From NCBI RefSeq assembly GCF_044596045.1, contig NZ_CP138995.1, positions 2,542,001 through 2,606,000 on the forward strand: a DNA stretch of 64,000 nucleotides, read 5' to 3'. This document shows positions 43,747 through 53,847 of the stretch, piece after piece; the first letter of the stretch is position 1, and each line of letters opens with the position of its first letter. Under the pieces are notes generated by a model, which saw nothing but the letters and a program-made list of their open reading frames with translations, ran no database searches and was not told the DNA's origin. Origin of the DNA: Flagellimonas sp947499585 (lineage in GTDB: Bacteria > Bacteroidota > Bacteroidia > Flavobacteriales > Flavobacteriaceae). Both the position numbers and the translations under genes were made by a program.

Positions 43747-44256
43747 CTATCCAAAGACTCCTTTAAGCATTTTTTCGGTTAAGCCCTTAGATTGTAACCA
43801 TGCCACAAGTTCAGTCCTTTTTCCCACCTGGGCATGATGCAGTAAGGTAAAGCCATGTGGGCCATATGAATGCAGTAAATGCGGATAATCCGTGACTATT
43901 TTTTTAATGAAATCATCATACCCTAAAAAAGCGTAATTAAAAATATCTAACCGTGCACCCTTGCTCACTAAAAAATCAACAATATCTCTCCTGCCCATAT
44001 GAGAAGCACCACCTACAGCAGTTTCAAAATCACCTTTCTTAAACTGACTAGCGCAATTGAGCAGTAATGGATGTTTTTCAAGTATTTTTTTTGTTTCGTC
44101 AAAGCTTTTATGTGCGGCCAACACGAATTCAAGAATTAATTCACTGCTAAAAACAGCTTCTTGGTTTACTGATGTTTTTGCAATAAGAGCACTTGGTGTT
44201 ATAGCTAAGGCGCCTCCAATGAGTAGGTTTTGTCGTAGAAATTTTTTTCTATCCAT
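43747..44256 (-). CDS. Tat- or Sec-exported ankyrin-repeat protein
   Basis: 169 residues. The start DRKKFLRQN-LLIGGALAI resembles a Bacteroidota Tat/Sec signal. After it come about three ankyrin repeats (KKILEKHPLLLN, GASHMGRRDIVDFLVSKGARLD, GFTLLHHAQVGKRTELVAWLQSKG). It probably binds a protein partner in the periplasm. Followed at 44528 by a Tat-like protein on the other strand. Confidence 0.7.
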   Translation of the reverse strand: MDRKKFLRQNLLIGGALAITPSALIAKTSVNQEAVFSSELILEFVLAAHKSFDETKKILEKHPLLLNCASQFKKGDFETAVGGASHMGRRDIVDFLVSKGARLDIFNYAFLGYDDFIKKIVTDYPHLLHSYGPHGFTLLHHAQVGKRTELVAWLQSKGLTEKMLKGVFG

Positions 44257-44527
44257 TTTACTTGATTTTTATGTGAATACAAAAAACATGGATTTTGTAG
44301 AGTTTTATATAACTGGAGAACATTTTGTCCTAAAAGTGTGGTGAGCCGTCTTGAAAATGATAACCGTTAAATGATCTTTCTCAAATTTGTTTGTGGATTT
44401 TTTGAGAAAAAATGTACAATCTGCACAAATCATTTTTAACTTTTAAAGGAATTGCATTTGGAGTGAAGGCAGTATTTTTTGTTTATTTTCGGGTTGGTTA
44501 ACAGTGCGCGATAACTCAAAAGAATAC

Positions 44528-45439
44528 ATGCAAGAACCAAGCTCAATTAATAGAAGAAAATTTATAAAACAATCAGGTTTACTTATGTCAGCGGCTATGA
44601 TGCCTGTTTCTGGATTTTCTATGATCAATCAATCTAAATATAAAATGGGACTACAGCTTTTTACCATTCGTGACGCAATGGAAAAAGACCCAATAGGTAG
44701 TTTAAAAATAGCTAAGGCTTTGGGCTACGAAGATTTAGAAATTTACGGGTACAATGAAGAGCAGGGGAGTTATTATGGATTTAAAGCTTCAGAATTCAAA
44801 AGAATTCTAGATGATATCGGATTAACAGTTTCCAGCGGACATTATGGTTTTTCAGATTATTTTAAAAAATCAGAAGATGAACTAAAGCGTTATGTGGGGC
44901 AGTGCATTGAAGGTGCTCAAGCATTGGATAAAAGTTATATTACTTGGCCATGGTTACATCCAGATTACAGAACTATTGAAAATTTCAAATTACTTGCAGA
45001 CAAACTAAATAAGATAGGGGAGCAGGTCACCAATGCTGGGCTTGGTTTTGCCTATCATAACCATGGTTTTGAGTTTGAAGACCATGATGGACAAATAGGA
45101 TATGATGTCATTCTGAATGGCACAGACGCCAATTTGGTGAAATTACAACTGGACCTTTATTGGGTTGAACATTCTTCTAAATTGAGTCCAGAGAAATGGA
45201 TTACCAAACAGCCAGAAAGGTATGTAATGTGGCATATTAAAGATATGGACAAAATAACACGGGATTATACGGAGCTAGGTAATGGCTCTATTGATTATAA
45301 AACCATGCTTCCTGATATTGACCAAACCGGATTACAGTTCTATTATTTGGAACAGGGAGGTAATTTTGCCCAGAATTCTATACAGAGCATAACAGATAGT
45401 GCTACTTACTTTAAGATGCATTTGAAAAAATATCTCTGA
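44528..45439 (+). CDS. Sugar phosphate isomerase/epimerase (TIM barrel), Tat-type signal
   Basis: 303 residues from ATG 44528; a GTG eight codons upstream is in frame. The N-terminus has a twin-arginine signal (INRRKFIKQSG), so it is exported. The mature part is an AP-endonuclease-2/xylose-isomerase-like TIM barrel (KMGLQLFTIRDAME near the start; FAYHNHGFEFE with metal-type His; LQLDLYWVEHS; MWHIKDMDK). Metal-dependent sugar isomerase or epimerase by family, substrate unknown. Gene for a sorbosone-dehydrogenase-like lipoprotein follows. Confidence 0.82.
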   Translation: MQEPSSINRRKFIKQSGLLMSAAMMPVSGFSMINQSKYKMGLQLFTIRDAMEKDPIGSLKIAKALGYEDLEIYGYNEEQGSYYGFKASEFKRILDDIGLTVSSGHYGFSDYFKKSEDELKRYVGQCIEGAQALDKSYITWPWLHPDYRTIENFKLLADKLNKIGEQVTNAGLGFAYHNHGFEFEDHDGQIGYDVILNGTDANLVKLQLDLYWVEHSSKLSPEKWITKQPERYVMWHIKDMDKITRDYTELGNGSIDYKTMLPDIDQTGLQFYYLEQGGNFAQNSIQSITDSATYFKMHLKKYL

Positions 45440-45514
45440 AATTACCCTAATTTTATAATTGCAAAACACTTAACATAGATTTGTAAGATTTTGAACGTTA
45501 GTAAAAACATCGAC

Positions 45515-46708
45515 ATGCTTAAAAGAATTTCATTTTTATTCATTTTATCTCTATTCATATTTTCCTGCAATGGAAAAAAAGAAAAGTCAAAAGAAACCAT
45601 AGCTGAAGAAGTAGAAGAAGTTGAGCAAACTGAAACTACTTTGCCCTTGCAAAGTCTAAATATTCCAGAGGGGTTTAAGGTAGAGGTGTTCGCTGAAGGT
45701 ATTGATGGAGCTAGATCAATGGCCATGGGTGATAATGGTACACTTTTCGTAGGCACACGAAACGAAAAAACGGTTTATGCACTTCAAGATTTGGATGGAG
45801 ATTTTAAAGCCGAGAAAATAATGGTTTTAGACTCTACATTGGAGGTCCCCAACGGTTTGGCCTTTAAAGATGGGGCATTGTACGTTGCAGAAGTTGGTAG
45901 ACTTTTAAGATATCCAAATATAGAACAACAACTTTCCAGCTCACCGCAACCAGAGGTAATTTATGATGATTACCCAACGGAATTTCATCATGGATGGAAA
46001 TACATTGCCTTTGGTCCAGATGGAAAATTATATGTTCCAGTAGGCGCACCATGTAATATCTGTGAACGTTCTGGTGAAGATGAACGCTATGCTACAATCA
46101 CTCGAATGGACCCAGATGGCAGCAATCGGGAGATTTATGCCAAAGGAGTTAGAAATACCGTAGGCTTTACTTGGCATCCAGAAACTGATGAATTATGGTT
46201 CACGGATAATGGTAGGGATATGTTGGGGGATGATACTCCGCCATGCGAATTAAATCGGGTTACTGAGGCTGGTCAGCATTTTGGATATCCCTACTGTCAT
46301 GGAGGAACTGTTAAAGACCCAGAGTTTGGTGATGCATTCCCATGTTCAGATTTTGTTGCACCTGTTCAAGCTATGGGAGCACATGTGGCTCCGTTAGGGA
46401 TTAAGTTCTATACCGGGAATATGTTCCCAGAAGAATATAAAGGACATGCCTTTATTGCCGAACATGGGTCATGGAACCGTTCTTCTAAGGTGGGTTATAA
46501 GATTTCATTGGTAAAGTTGGAGAACAATGAGGCCGTAAGTTATGAGACCTTCATAGATGGATGGCTAGATGATGATACGCAAGAGGCATTTGGAAGACCG
46601 GTTGATATATTATTCCTAGAGGATGGGTCTTTATTGATTTCTGACGATTTTGGAGATGCTATTTACAGGGTTTCGTATGATGATACTAGATTGGCTAGCT
46701 TGAACTAA
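45515..46708 (+). CDS. Sorbosone-dehydrogenase-like beta-propeller lipoprotein
   Basis: 397 residues from ATG 45515 (a TTG at 45491 is in frame). Lipobox IFSC followed by NGKKEKS. The rest is a PQQ-type glucose/sorbosone dehydrogenase propeller: VPNGLAFKDGALYVAE, EFHHGWKYIAFGPDGKLYV, GVRNTVGFTWHPETDELWFTDNG, FIAEHGSWNRS, IYRVSYDD. It is likely an extracytoplasmic sugar or aldose oxidase using PQQ. Close to the sugar isomerase gene, so they may act on related sugars. Confidence 0.82.
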   Translation: MLKRISFLFILSLFIFSCNGKKEKSKETIAEEVEEVEQTETTLPLQSLNIPEGFKVEVFAEGIDGARSMAMGDNGTLFVGTRNEKTVYALQDLDGDFKAEKIMVLDSTLEVPNGLAFKDGALYVAEVGRLLRYPNIEQQLSSSPQPEVIYDDYPTEFHHGWKYIAFGPDGKLYVPVGAPCNICERSGEDERYATITRMDPDGSNREIYAKGVRNTVGFTWHPETDELWFTDNGRDMLGDDTPPCELNRVTEAGQHFGYPYCHGGTVKDPEFGDAFPCSDFVAPVQAMGAHVAPLGIKFYTGNMFPEEYKGHAFIAEHGSWNRSSKVGYKISLVKLENNEAVSYETFIDGWLDDDTQEAFGRPVDILFLEDGSLLISDDFGDAIYRVSYDDTRLASLN

Positions 46709-46729
46709 CCAAATTTAAACGAATAGTAC

Positions 46730-48973
46730 TCAAAGATTAATCCAATAATTGAGCTTCAAAACTATTGCTCGTTGTCTTGGAAAACGAATGCTTGGAAGGA
46801 TAAGTCCACCGTTTTCCGTCTGACTTTCTGCAAAAAAGTTATCAGTGTACACCAGAAAAATATCCGATACAGGCTTAAAGCGCCATTGTATTCTAGAATT
46901 AAGATTTACATTTTGAATCTGACTGTTAAACTGCACAAAAGTTGTCCAAAAGATGTTTTTGGTAAAAGTGAAATCAAAACGAGTGCCTATTAATAGTAAG
47001 TCCGCATCCTTGTAGGGCTCAGGGAGACGAATATTGTTATAGGCAAAGTTTAATGAGGTAAAACCCAGGGGTTGATACCTGTAAGTAAGTGTTCCTGCAA
47101 AATTGTATAGAGACCCATTAAAATATTCTCCAAGTTGGGAAGATAGATTATAGGAAAAAAACTTTCGAGCATCCGACCTATACGTTGCGCTTAAAAAAGA
47201 GTAACCATAATCTGTACCTTGATTCAAAGCCAGACCATTGAGTCCACTTGGATCAAAGGGATTCAATAAAAAGGTATATTGTTTTTCTGCGGATAACTCT
47301 AGGTAAGCTGTGCTTTTATAATTAAATCTATAGTTAAGAGCTAGATTCCAATCCAAATCATCAAATGAAATATTGTTTTTTATTAAATCTCCAGAAACTC
47401 CCGGACCGTGTTTTTGAATAACACCTTTTTCAGGATAATAGTTATACCAGATTTGTGGAGTTAATTGAAAGACATTACGTCTTCTTACAAATCCTACTTC
47501 GGGATTATAGCCCGCACCAATACTTTGACCAGTAAGATTGGATTCTAATTTATAGGTGCTATAGTTTAAAAAACCACCTAAAGCATAGTTAGAATTTGAA
47601 TTGCCCTCGTCAAAAGACTGATGGTAGAACAATTTCCCATTCCAAGTATTGTCGTTAGTGGCCAAATTTGCATCAATCCCCAACGTTCTGTTGTAGGTAT
47701 TGGGAGAAAAAGTAAAATCCCCTCCAACAGAATCAACAAAAGCTTGCTTGTTTATAAATGTAGCACTTAGATAAGACCTGCTCAGTATTCGCTGTTGTAA
47801 GGCCGCTACTAAATAATTGGTGGAAGCTAAACCTATGGCTTCATTTTCCTTTAGCTGTGCATTGAGCACTCCTAATCTTAAGTTCTTATTCAATTTCCCA
47901 TTTAATCGTATTCCGCCATAGATTTCGTTTTGCACATTTTGACCAGTGGATTCATCCCGTGTTACCCCAATCCGTCTTGAAAAGAAGGGACGAGTACCAT
48001 CAATTCCAAAGCTTGCGAACAAATCAGCATTTTCTAAAAAGAATTGTCTGCGTTCGGGAAAGAAGATTTCAAATCTATCTAGATTGGTTACCTGCTGATC
48101 TACTTCTACTTGAGAAAAATCGGGATTAGCGGTCACGTCTAATGTCATTGCCGGCCCCAAACCAAATTTGGCATCAAAACCAAAATCAAAATCGTTTATT
48201 GTGGGTGTGTCCGTTTCAAAGTTTTTGGAATTTCTAAAAATGCTATACGGAATTAGTGAAATGTTTGTTTTGGTCTTTTGCAAAGGTTCATCCCAAATTA
48301 ATTGCTGGGTAAACGCAAGGTTGATGATAAACTGATTTCTTGGAATGGGAGTCCAAGTAGATTGCTCACTGTATTCACTATCAAACCTGTAAAAATTGAT
48401 ATACCAATTATTCAAATCCTTTTTATAGCGGAGTGTTTTAAAAGGAATTGCCATTTCCACCGCCCAATGATCATCATATATTTCAGCTTTGGAGTACCAA
48501 ACGTTGTCCCAACTTGTAGAAAATGTATCTGAACTTGCCACACTTCCCCCATTAGCAATAAGCCCTTCTCTTTGAACGCCAAAAGGGTTTACACCAAATA
48601 GGAATGCGTTATTTCTATCGGCATAGGTATCCAATACAATGCTTATTACATCATTGGCCTCACCCCTAAAGTCTCTTCTTAAAGAAGGGGTAACGTAACC
48701 TCTGGGGCCTAAATTCATCATTTTAGCAAATACATAAAGGTTGTCTTCATCATAGGTCATCCGTATTTCAGTTTGTGCTTTTGCTGGAACGGAGTCGCTA
48801 GGGAAGAATTGGGCAAAATTCTCAGCTATTGCGGCTTCCTTCCAATCCAGCTCGTTCATTTGGGCATCCAACTCAATTTTCCCTTTGGCTTTTTTAATAG
48901 CCAATCCGTTTTGTGCTAAGGTGAATTGAAAAGAAGCAAAGACTATAATTATAATGATGAAAACAGTGCGCAT
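46730..48973 (-). CDS. DUF5916 outer-membrane barrel with CBM9-like domain (copy B)
   Basis: 747 residues, with a signal peptide ending FTLAQ (about 21). Same arrangement as the gene at 40046: CBM9-like N-terminal domain (IELDAQMNELDWKEAAIA, DEDNLYVFAKM), the LDVTANPDFSQVEVDQQ and RQFFLENADLF motifs, then a beta-barrel-like C-terminus ending in LKLNYWINL. Diverged from copy A over most of its length. Function unknown. Ends 21 bp from the convergent sorbosone-type gene. Confidence 0.82.
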   Translation of the reverse strand: MRTVFIIIIIVFASFQFTLAQNGLAIKKAKGKIELDAQMNELDWKEAAIAENFAQFFPSDSVPAKAQTEIRMTYDEDNLYVFAKMMNLGPRGYVTPSLRRDFRGEANDVISIVLDTYADRNNAFLFGVNPFGVQREGLIANGGSVASSDTFSTSWDNVWYSKAEIYDDHWAVEMAIPFKTLRYKKDLNNWYINFYRFDSEYSEQSTWTPIPRNQFIINLAFTQQLIWDEPLQKTKTNISLIPYSIFRNSKNFETDTPTINDFDFGFDAKFGLGPAMTLDVTANPDFSQVEVDQQVTNLDRFEIFFPERRQFFLENADLFASFGIDGTRPFFSRRIGVTRDESTGQNVQNEIYGGIRLNGKLNKNLRLGVLNAQLKENEAIGLASTNYLVAALQQRILSRSYLSATFINKQAFVDSVGGDFTFSPNTYNRTLGIDANLATNDNTWNGKLFYHQSFDEGNSNSNYALGGFLNYSTYKLESNLTGQSIGAGYNPEVGFVRRRNVFQLTPQIWYNYYPEKGVIQKHGPGVSGDLIKNNISFDDLDWNLALNYRFNYKSTAYLELSAEKQYTFLLNPFDPSGLNGLALNQGTDYGYSFLSATYRSDARKFFSYNLSSQLGEYFNGSLYNFAGTLTYRYQPLGFTSLNFAYNNIRLPEPYKDADLLLIGTRFDFTFTKNIFWTTFVQFNSQIQNVNLNSRIQWRFKPVSDIFLVYTDNFFAESQTENGGLILPSIRFPRQRAIVLKLNYWINL

Positions 48974-49102
48974 AAGATGTTGTTATGAGGTAAAACTAAT
49001 TTTGGAATCGACTTTCTTGTTATTGAATCGGGAATAGTGGTTATGGAATTTGAAAATTGGCAATAGCATAAGTCAGTTTTTTTTAGCTTAGTAGAAAAAG
49101 TT

Positions 49103-50002
49103 TTGGATTTAATAGGGGATGGGTATACTGGACATAAGGAGGAATTGACCATCAATGGCTTTTTGGTCTACTTTACAAGAATGCAGACCTATGAAAAGGT
49201 TGTTATTTATAAAGAGGTTGAAGAGGAATGGTTGCAATTTCATTTTCAACTGGCAGGAAGGACCAGAACTATTGTTGCAGATGATGTAAAGGAGATCATT
49301 ATTAAACCAAATACTTTTACAATCATTTATGAGAAGTTAGGAGATTGCGCCATTCACTTTCCTAAGAACTGCAATTATGAAAGTTTCGGTTTTGTTATAC
49401 AACCTGAGTATTTTTTAAACTCTTTTCTAAAGGATTTTAAAGAGCTGCAATCACTTAGAGCGGTTATTGAAACCAATGATGAATATTTTCTAGATCAGGA
49501 ATATGCGTTATTGGACTCTAAGACCAGAAAAATAATCAATGATATTAAACACAATCCCTTTTCGGGGAATTTAAAAGAGGTGTTCATAGAGGCAAAGCTC
49601 ATTGATTTGATATTTCATTCTATTCCTTTGTTGAGAGAGAAAACTAAAAATTCAATTCAGTTTACAGATGCTTCAAAACAAAAAATCATTGAGGCGAAGG
49701 AGTACATACATAAAAATCAGCACAAAAGATTATCCATTAAAGAAATTGCTAATGCCGTTGGGTTGAACCAATACTTTCTTAAAACTAAATTTAAGGATGC
49801 CTTTGGAAAAAGTGTTGTGGATTTCTGTATTGAATTAAAACTGGAAAGGGCATACAATGAAATTCAAAACACGGATAACAAAATAACCTTTATTGCATAT
49901 GAGGTTGGTTATTCCAGTCTGGGTAATTTTTCGAATGCCTTCTACAAAAGATATAAGATAAGGCCCAGTGTATTAAGAAAAAAGCCCCACAGGAATACAT
50001 AG
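49103..50002 (+). CDS. AraC-family transcription regulator
   Basis: 299 residues using a TTG start at 49103, which I keep because the sequence just before the first ATG still looks coding (GYTGHKEELTINGFLVY). A shorter start is the ATG 26 codons later. The C-terminal AraC domain (about 200-299) has two helix-turn-helix units: LSIKEIANAVGLNQYFLKTKF and ITFIAYEVGYSSLGNFSNAF. The N-terminal domain is ligand- or partner-binding, unknown. Divergent from copy B of DUF5916 (129 bp). Confidence 0.85.
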   Translation: MDLIGDGYTGHKEELTINGFLVYFTRMQTYEKVVIYKEVEEEWLQFHFQLAGRTRTIVADDVKEIIIKPNTFTIIYEKLGDCAIHFPKNCNYESFGFVIQPEYFLNSFLKDFKELQSLRAVIETNDEYFLDQEYALLDSKTRKIINDIKHNPFSGNLKEVFIEAKLIDLIFHSIPLLREKTKNSIQFTDASKQKIIEAKEYIHKNQHKRLSIKEIANAVGLNQYFLKTKFKDAFGKSVVDFCIELKLERAYNEIQNTDNKITFIAYEVGYSSLGNFSNAFYKRYKIRPSVLRKKPHRNT

Positions 50003-50042
50003 GGATTTACGACGGATAACTTTTATCTAAAGATTAGTTTAA

Positions 50043-50681
50043 TTATTTTATTGCCCGGCCTCTAATTTGTGGTGTAATTGGAACGAAAGGAGAATAGGAA
50101 TTGTATTCTTCTATGGATAAGGAGCTAAAACCGGCAGACTCCAACAAAGACTTTGTGTCTCTTTTGGTGTTACATCCTTCAAAAAACCAAAACCAAGGTT
50201 TGAACGTCACATTTTGAACAAAGGATACAATTGTTTTCTCTTTTGCTTTAACATGCTCAATAAATACAAAAACACCAGCAGGTTTTAGAATACGTTTTAT
50301 TTGTTCAACACATTTAGCAGGATTGGCCACTGTGCACATAACCAGGGTACAGGCTACAAAATCAATAGAATTGTCCGGTAAATCAATAGATTCCCCAATA
50401 ACCGTTTTTATCTCAAGAGCTATCCCATATTTTTTTGCACTTTTCTTTAGGTTGGCATGCATATGAATATTGGGTTCTATGGCAATCAACTTTGTTCCTT
50501 TTTTAAGGTATCGCATGTTTGCTCCAGCTCCTGGACCAATTTCTACTACAGTTTCTGGATGTCCTTTAAAAAGACTTCTTTTTGACTTTCCAAAAAGATA
50601 GTTCATATACCCAGAAAGTACTTTAAACATCCAGGAATTGATTGGACCGCGGATAGCATTGTTTTTAAATTCGCTACTCAT
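50043..50681 (-). CDS. Class I SAM-dependent methyltransferase
   Basis: 212 residues. Motif I VVEIGPGAGANMRYL (about 46-60), an acidic IAIEPNIHMHANL strand, and CTLVMCTVANPAKCVEQI in the motif-IV region. The overall pattern resembles the METTL7/UbiE-like group. Substrate unknown. Last of a run of minus-strand genes: receptor 49 bp upstream. Confidence 0.85.
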   Translation of the reverse strand: MSSEFKNNAIRGPINSWMFKVLSGYMNYLFGKSKRSLFKGHPETVVEIGPGAGANMRYLKKGTKLIAIEPNIHMHANLKKSAKKYGIALEIKTVIGESIDLPDNSIDFVACTLVMCTVANPAKCVEQIKRILKPAGVFVFIEHVKAKEKTIVSFVQNVTFKPWFWFFEGCNTKRDTKSLLESAGFSSLSIEEYNSYSPFVPITPQIRGRAIK

Positions 50682-50730
50682 AATATTTACTTAGTTTATT
50701 TGTGTTAAAACTGCTTTGATGTTTTACAGT

Positions 50731-53106
50731 CTATTTTATTCTCTTTTTTTCTTCACTGGCGTTGGTTCCATCATATTTTGATTTCTTTTTGTTGGCTCCA
50801 AAACCTTTGGTGTAGGTTAAAGTCATAATACTTGATTCTGGGAAGTAAGTTTCCAGTGCATTAATGACAGGATTAGATTGATTGGTTCTTATTCTCCAAT
50901 TATCCGAGGCAAACATGTTGTTAAGAGATAGATTCAGCGTACCATAATTATTTTTTAGCTGATACTGAATACCAAGGTTTAATGAACCTCTAGCTCCAAA
51001 AGAGCTGATTCCAAATAATGAGGGGGATTGGTAGTGTCCACTTAGCTCTAACCTTGTGTTTTTATTTATAGAAAACTGCTGAGAGGAGGTTACTTTGTAT
51101 GTACCCTTGTTTCTTTTAAATTCAGAGTTCTGGAATCTTGTTTCTAAAGTTTCGTATTGGTAATTAAAATTGGTTTCACTTTGCCACCAGGCAGTAATGT
51201 TTAATGGTACTCGAAAGGAAAGGCTTAGGAAATTCCTTTTGTCTATGTTTTCGGCTTTAAAAATATATTGTTCTTCGTTTTCTGAAAGCCTAGGTTGAAA
51301 CTCGATTATAGCATCTGTCTCAATTATATATTCTAATGATAGATATTTACCTGACCAACCCCATTCTATGCCTATTTTATCAATCAACGCTGGTTGTAAA
51401 TTGGCATTCCCAGAATAGAGCGCATCTGGCCCCAAAAACAAGATAAAAGGAGCTAAATTATTGAAGCTGGGACGGTTGATGCGTTTACCATAATTTAGTT
51501 GTAGACTATGCATATCAGTAATCTGTTGGGTAATACTTATCGTTGGAAATAAATTGCCATACTTTCTGCGAATAATCTCTTCATCTTTGTTACCGATTAG
51601 TTCATTGTGAGTATGTTCAAACCGTAGTCCAGTAGACAATTTTGTGTTATTACCAAGTAGAAATTGAAATGAAGAGTAAAGGGCACTTATCCGTTCTTCC
51701 ATTTGGGTCACGCTTGAAAGTTCATCATCAATAATTACCTGTAGTCCATTATCTGAACTCACTTCTACCGTATTTTTAAATTTTGATGAGCTGTTTTTAG
51801 CACCAAACTGGATGTCAATATTTTTGGAAAGGGACCAGTTATAGTCTAAACCAAAAACATTAAAAGTGATAGGGGTCTTTTTTTTGATTTCAACAAAATC
51901 CACCCCACTTTCATAAGAACTCGGATTGTCATCAGTGTAGTGCAAATGGTCATAGTCGAAGGTTAACTTATGATTATTCCCCAAGGATTGTTGTATATGA
52001 AAGTTCCCAGAAATATGATTCCAATGATTAATTTCTTTTGTTTCAATGTCTAATGACTCCAACTCGCTGGTACTGTTATTGTTGACTACTTTGTCAAAAG
52101 CTATCATATCCCATTTTGAATTATAGCCACTCAAACCTGCTCCAATATTTGTGCTTTTTAGTACATCGTAATCCAACCCTAGCGAATAGTTATGTGAAAC
52201 CGTTATCGGCTTACGAAGACTACGGGTCTTTACTTTTTTCAGGTTTTCCAAACTGTTAAATTCGCTTTGCAAACCCCATTCTTCAGGAGAATTGTTTCTG
52301 TTAAAAGAATAGCTGCCATACCATCCTAGTTGGCCTTGTTGCGAATGGAAATTTGCAGACATACCTGTTTTTTCTTGTTCACCATAACCTCCCATAAAGG
52401 ACAGACCACCTCCAGAATCATGATTGTTTTTAGATTTGGTTCTGATGTTTATCATACCTCCAGAACCATTGGCTTCATATGTAGCAGGTGGATTGTTAAA
52501 AACCTCCAAATGTTCAATTTCAGACGCTGGCATACTTTTTAACAAACTCAATAAAGCCTGTCCATCTACTCGGCTGAGTTTCCCGTTCATCATGATGGCT
52601 ACTCGACCTCTTCCATTTAAAGAAAGTGTATTGCTCTGTTGATTTACTGATGTACCAGCTACATTGGACAAAAGCTCTAGTGCAGATCTTCCGGAACTAG
52701 CTATTTGTTGCTCTACATTAATGATTAAACTATTCGCTTTTCTTTCATAAAGCCTTTTTCTACCGACCAATTCTACCTCTTCAAGAGCAATTGACTCAGT
52801 CAGTAATTGTAAAACTCCAAAATCAAAACTGTCTCCTTGATAGATAAATTCCTGGATAAAATCTTGATAACCAATAGCAGCAATTTTTAAGAGAAATGAA
52901 CCGTTGTTTAGGTTATCGATTACAAAACCTCCCAATGAATCTGTAATGGTTCCAGCTACAAATGTTTCGGCTTTTAAAAACATTACATGTACTAAGGGTA
53001 CCGGGTTGTTCAAACTATCTTTAACTTGACCTTTGATAATATTGTTTTGAGCAAGCACAAATATTGGGCAACAGTATAGCAATACCAGCAATACTTTTTT
53101 TCTCAT
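50731..53106 (-). CDS. TonB-type outer-membrane barrel receptor with N-terminal carboxypeptidase-like domain
   Basis: 791 residues, signal about 1-19. An Ig-like carboxypeptidase-regulatory domain (IKGQVKDSLNNPVPLVHV, FVIDNLNNGSFLLKIAAIGYQDF) is followed by a plug with VEQQIASSGRSALELLSNVAG and NNPPATYEANGSGGMINI, then a beta barrel with LNYGKRINRPSFNNLAPF and a C-terminal SIMTLTYTKGF. This is the outer-membrane-beta-barrel family with a plug like TonB-dependent receptors. No SusD partner is next to it. Ligand unknown. Upstream genes encode a lipoprotein and a degenerate esterase. Confidence 0.88.
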   Translation of the reverse strand: MRKKVLLVLLYCCPIFVLAQNNIIKGQVKDSLNNPVPLVHVMFLKAETFVAGTITDSLGGFVIDNLNNGSFLLKIAAIGYQDFIQEFIYQGDSFDFGVLQLLTESIALEEVELVGRKRLYERKANSLIINVEQQIASSGRSALELLSNVAGTSVNQQSNTLSLNGRGRVAIMMNGKLSRVDGQALLSLLKSMPASEIEHLEVFNNPPATYEANGSGGMINIRTKSKNNHDSGGGLSFMGGYGEQEKTGMSANFHSQQGQLGWYGSYSFNRNNSPEEWGLQSEFNSLENLKKVKTRSLRKPITVSHNYSLGLDYDVLKSTNIGAGLSGYNSKWDMIAFDKVVNNNSTSELESLDIETKEINHWNHISGNFHIQQSLGNNHKLTFDYDHLHYTDDNPSSYESGVDFVEIKKKTPITFNVFGLDYNWSLSKNIDIQFGAKNSSSKFKNTVEVSSDNGLQVIIDDELSSVTQMEERISALYSSFQFLLGNNTKLSTGLRFEHTHNELIGNKDEEIIRRKYGNLFPTISITQQITDMHSLQLNYGKRINRPSFNNLAPFILFLGPDALYSGNANLQPALIDKIGIEWGWSGKYLSLEYIIETDAIIEFQPRLSENEEQYIFKAENIDKRNFLSLSFRVPLNITAWWQSETNFNYQYETLETRFQNSEFKRNKGTYKVTSSQQFSINKNTRLELSGHYQSPSLFGISSFGARGSLNLGIQYQLKNNYGTLNLSLNNMFASDNWRIRTNQSNPVINALETYFPESSIMTLTYTKGFGANKKKSKYDGTNASEEKKRIK

Positions 53107-53239
53107 GATTGAAAAGATGGTTTAATAGTGCATACAGCAGCTAAGAGGATAGAAAGTGCCCATGTATTACAAAGAATAATGGACACTGGACTAACCTAAC
53201 ACTACTTACTTAACTAAACACTAATTACCGAATCTGGGT

Positions 53240-53797
53240 TTAGTAAGATTCCAGATTGATGGTGAAATTGCAATTGAAAGTAACAATACCCTGTCCTAAG
53301 TTTGAAAGGTTTACTTCGCCATCTAAGGCAACAGTACCTTCCATTCCTTCAAACTCAAAAGTTGTGCTTATAACATTATTTTCGGTTGGTGTAAATGAAG
53401 TATTGAAATTAAGCTCGTTATATGGAGGTTGTAATTCCTGGAACACTATATTTTCTGCCTGTATAGTTCCACGTCCATCCATATTGATCGAAGTAATTAC
53501 TCTAGAGGTAATGGTGCCATCACTAGGAGTTTCACTATTTACAACACAATCTTGAAGTGTTCCGATTACATTTCCCGTCTCGGGATCTATAAGATCCATT
53601 AAAAAACAGTCAGGTTCTAAAGTTTCTCCAGTTTTGGGATGTACTATAGTTTTAGGTTGGCCCAGAGCTGTTCCGCGACCAATAACCTTTAATTGGATTT
53701 GTCTGGGCTCTGGACTATCTCCAGTATAATCGTCACTGTTACAGCTTAAAATAAATAATGTGATTGATGTTAAAAATATGCGTTTGATAACCTTCAT
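53240..53797 (-). CDS. Hypothetical lipoprotein, acidic-tail signal
   Basis: 185 residues. Lipoprotein signal with LFILSC (Cys about 19), then NSDDYTGDSPEP, an acidic stretch of surface-lipoprotein type. The rest is beta-rich, with no family recognised. It lies 50 bp after the esterase-like gene and 133 bp before the barrel receptor on the same strand, so all three could work together on one substrate. Confidence 0.65.
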   Translation of the reverse strand: MKVIKRIFLTSITLFILSCNSDDYTGDSPEPRQIQLKVIGRGTALGQPKTIVHPKTGETLEPDCFLMDLIDPETGNVIGTLQDCVVNSETPSDGTITSRVITSINMDGRGTIQAENIVFQELQPPYNELNFNTSFTPTENNVISTTFEFEGMEGTVALDGEVNLSNLGQGIVTFNCNFTINLESY

Positions 53798-53847
53798 GAT
53801 ATTTAAAATTGAATGTTGATGAATTGATATTCTTTTGATGATGGTAA

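Noticed and set aside
44377..44409. TTTCTCAAA / TTTGAGAAA inverted repeat
   Set aside because: It has no T run on either side and is AT-rich, so I do not call it a terminator or operator.
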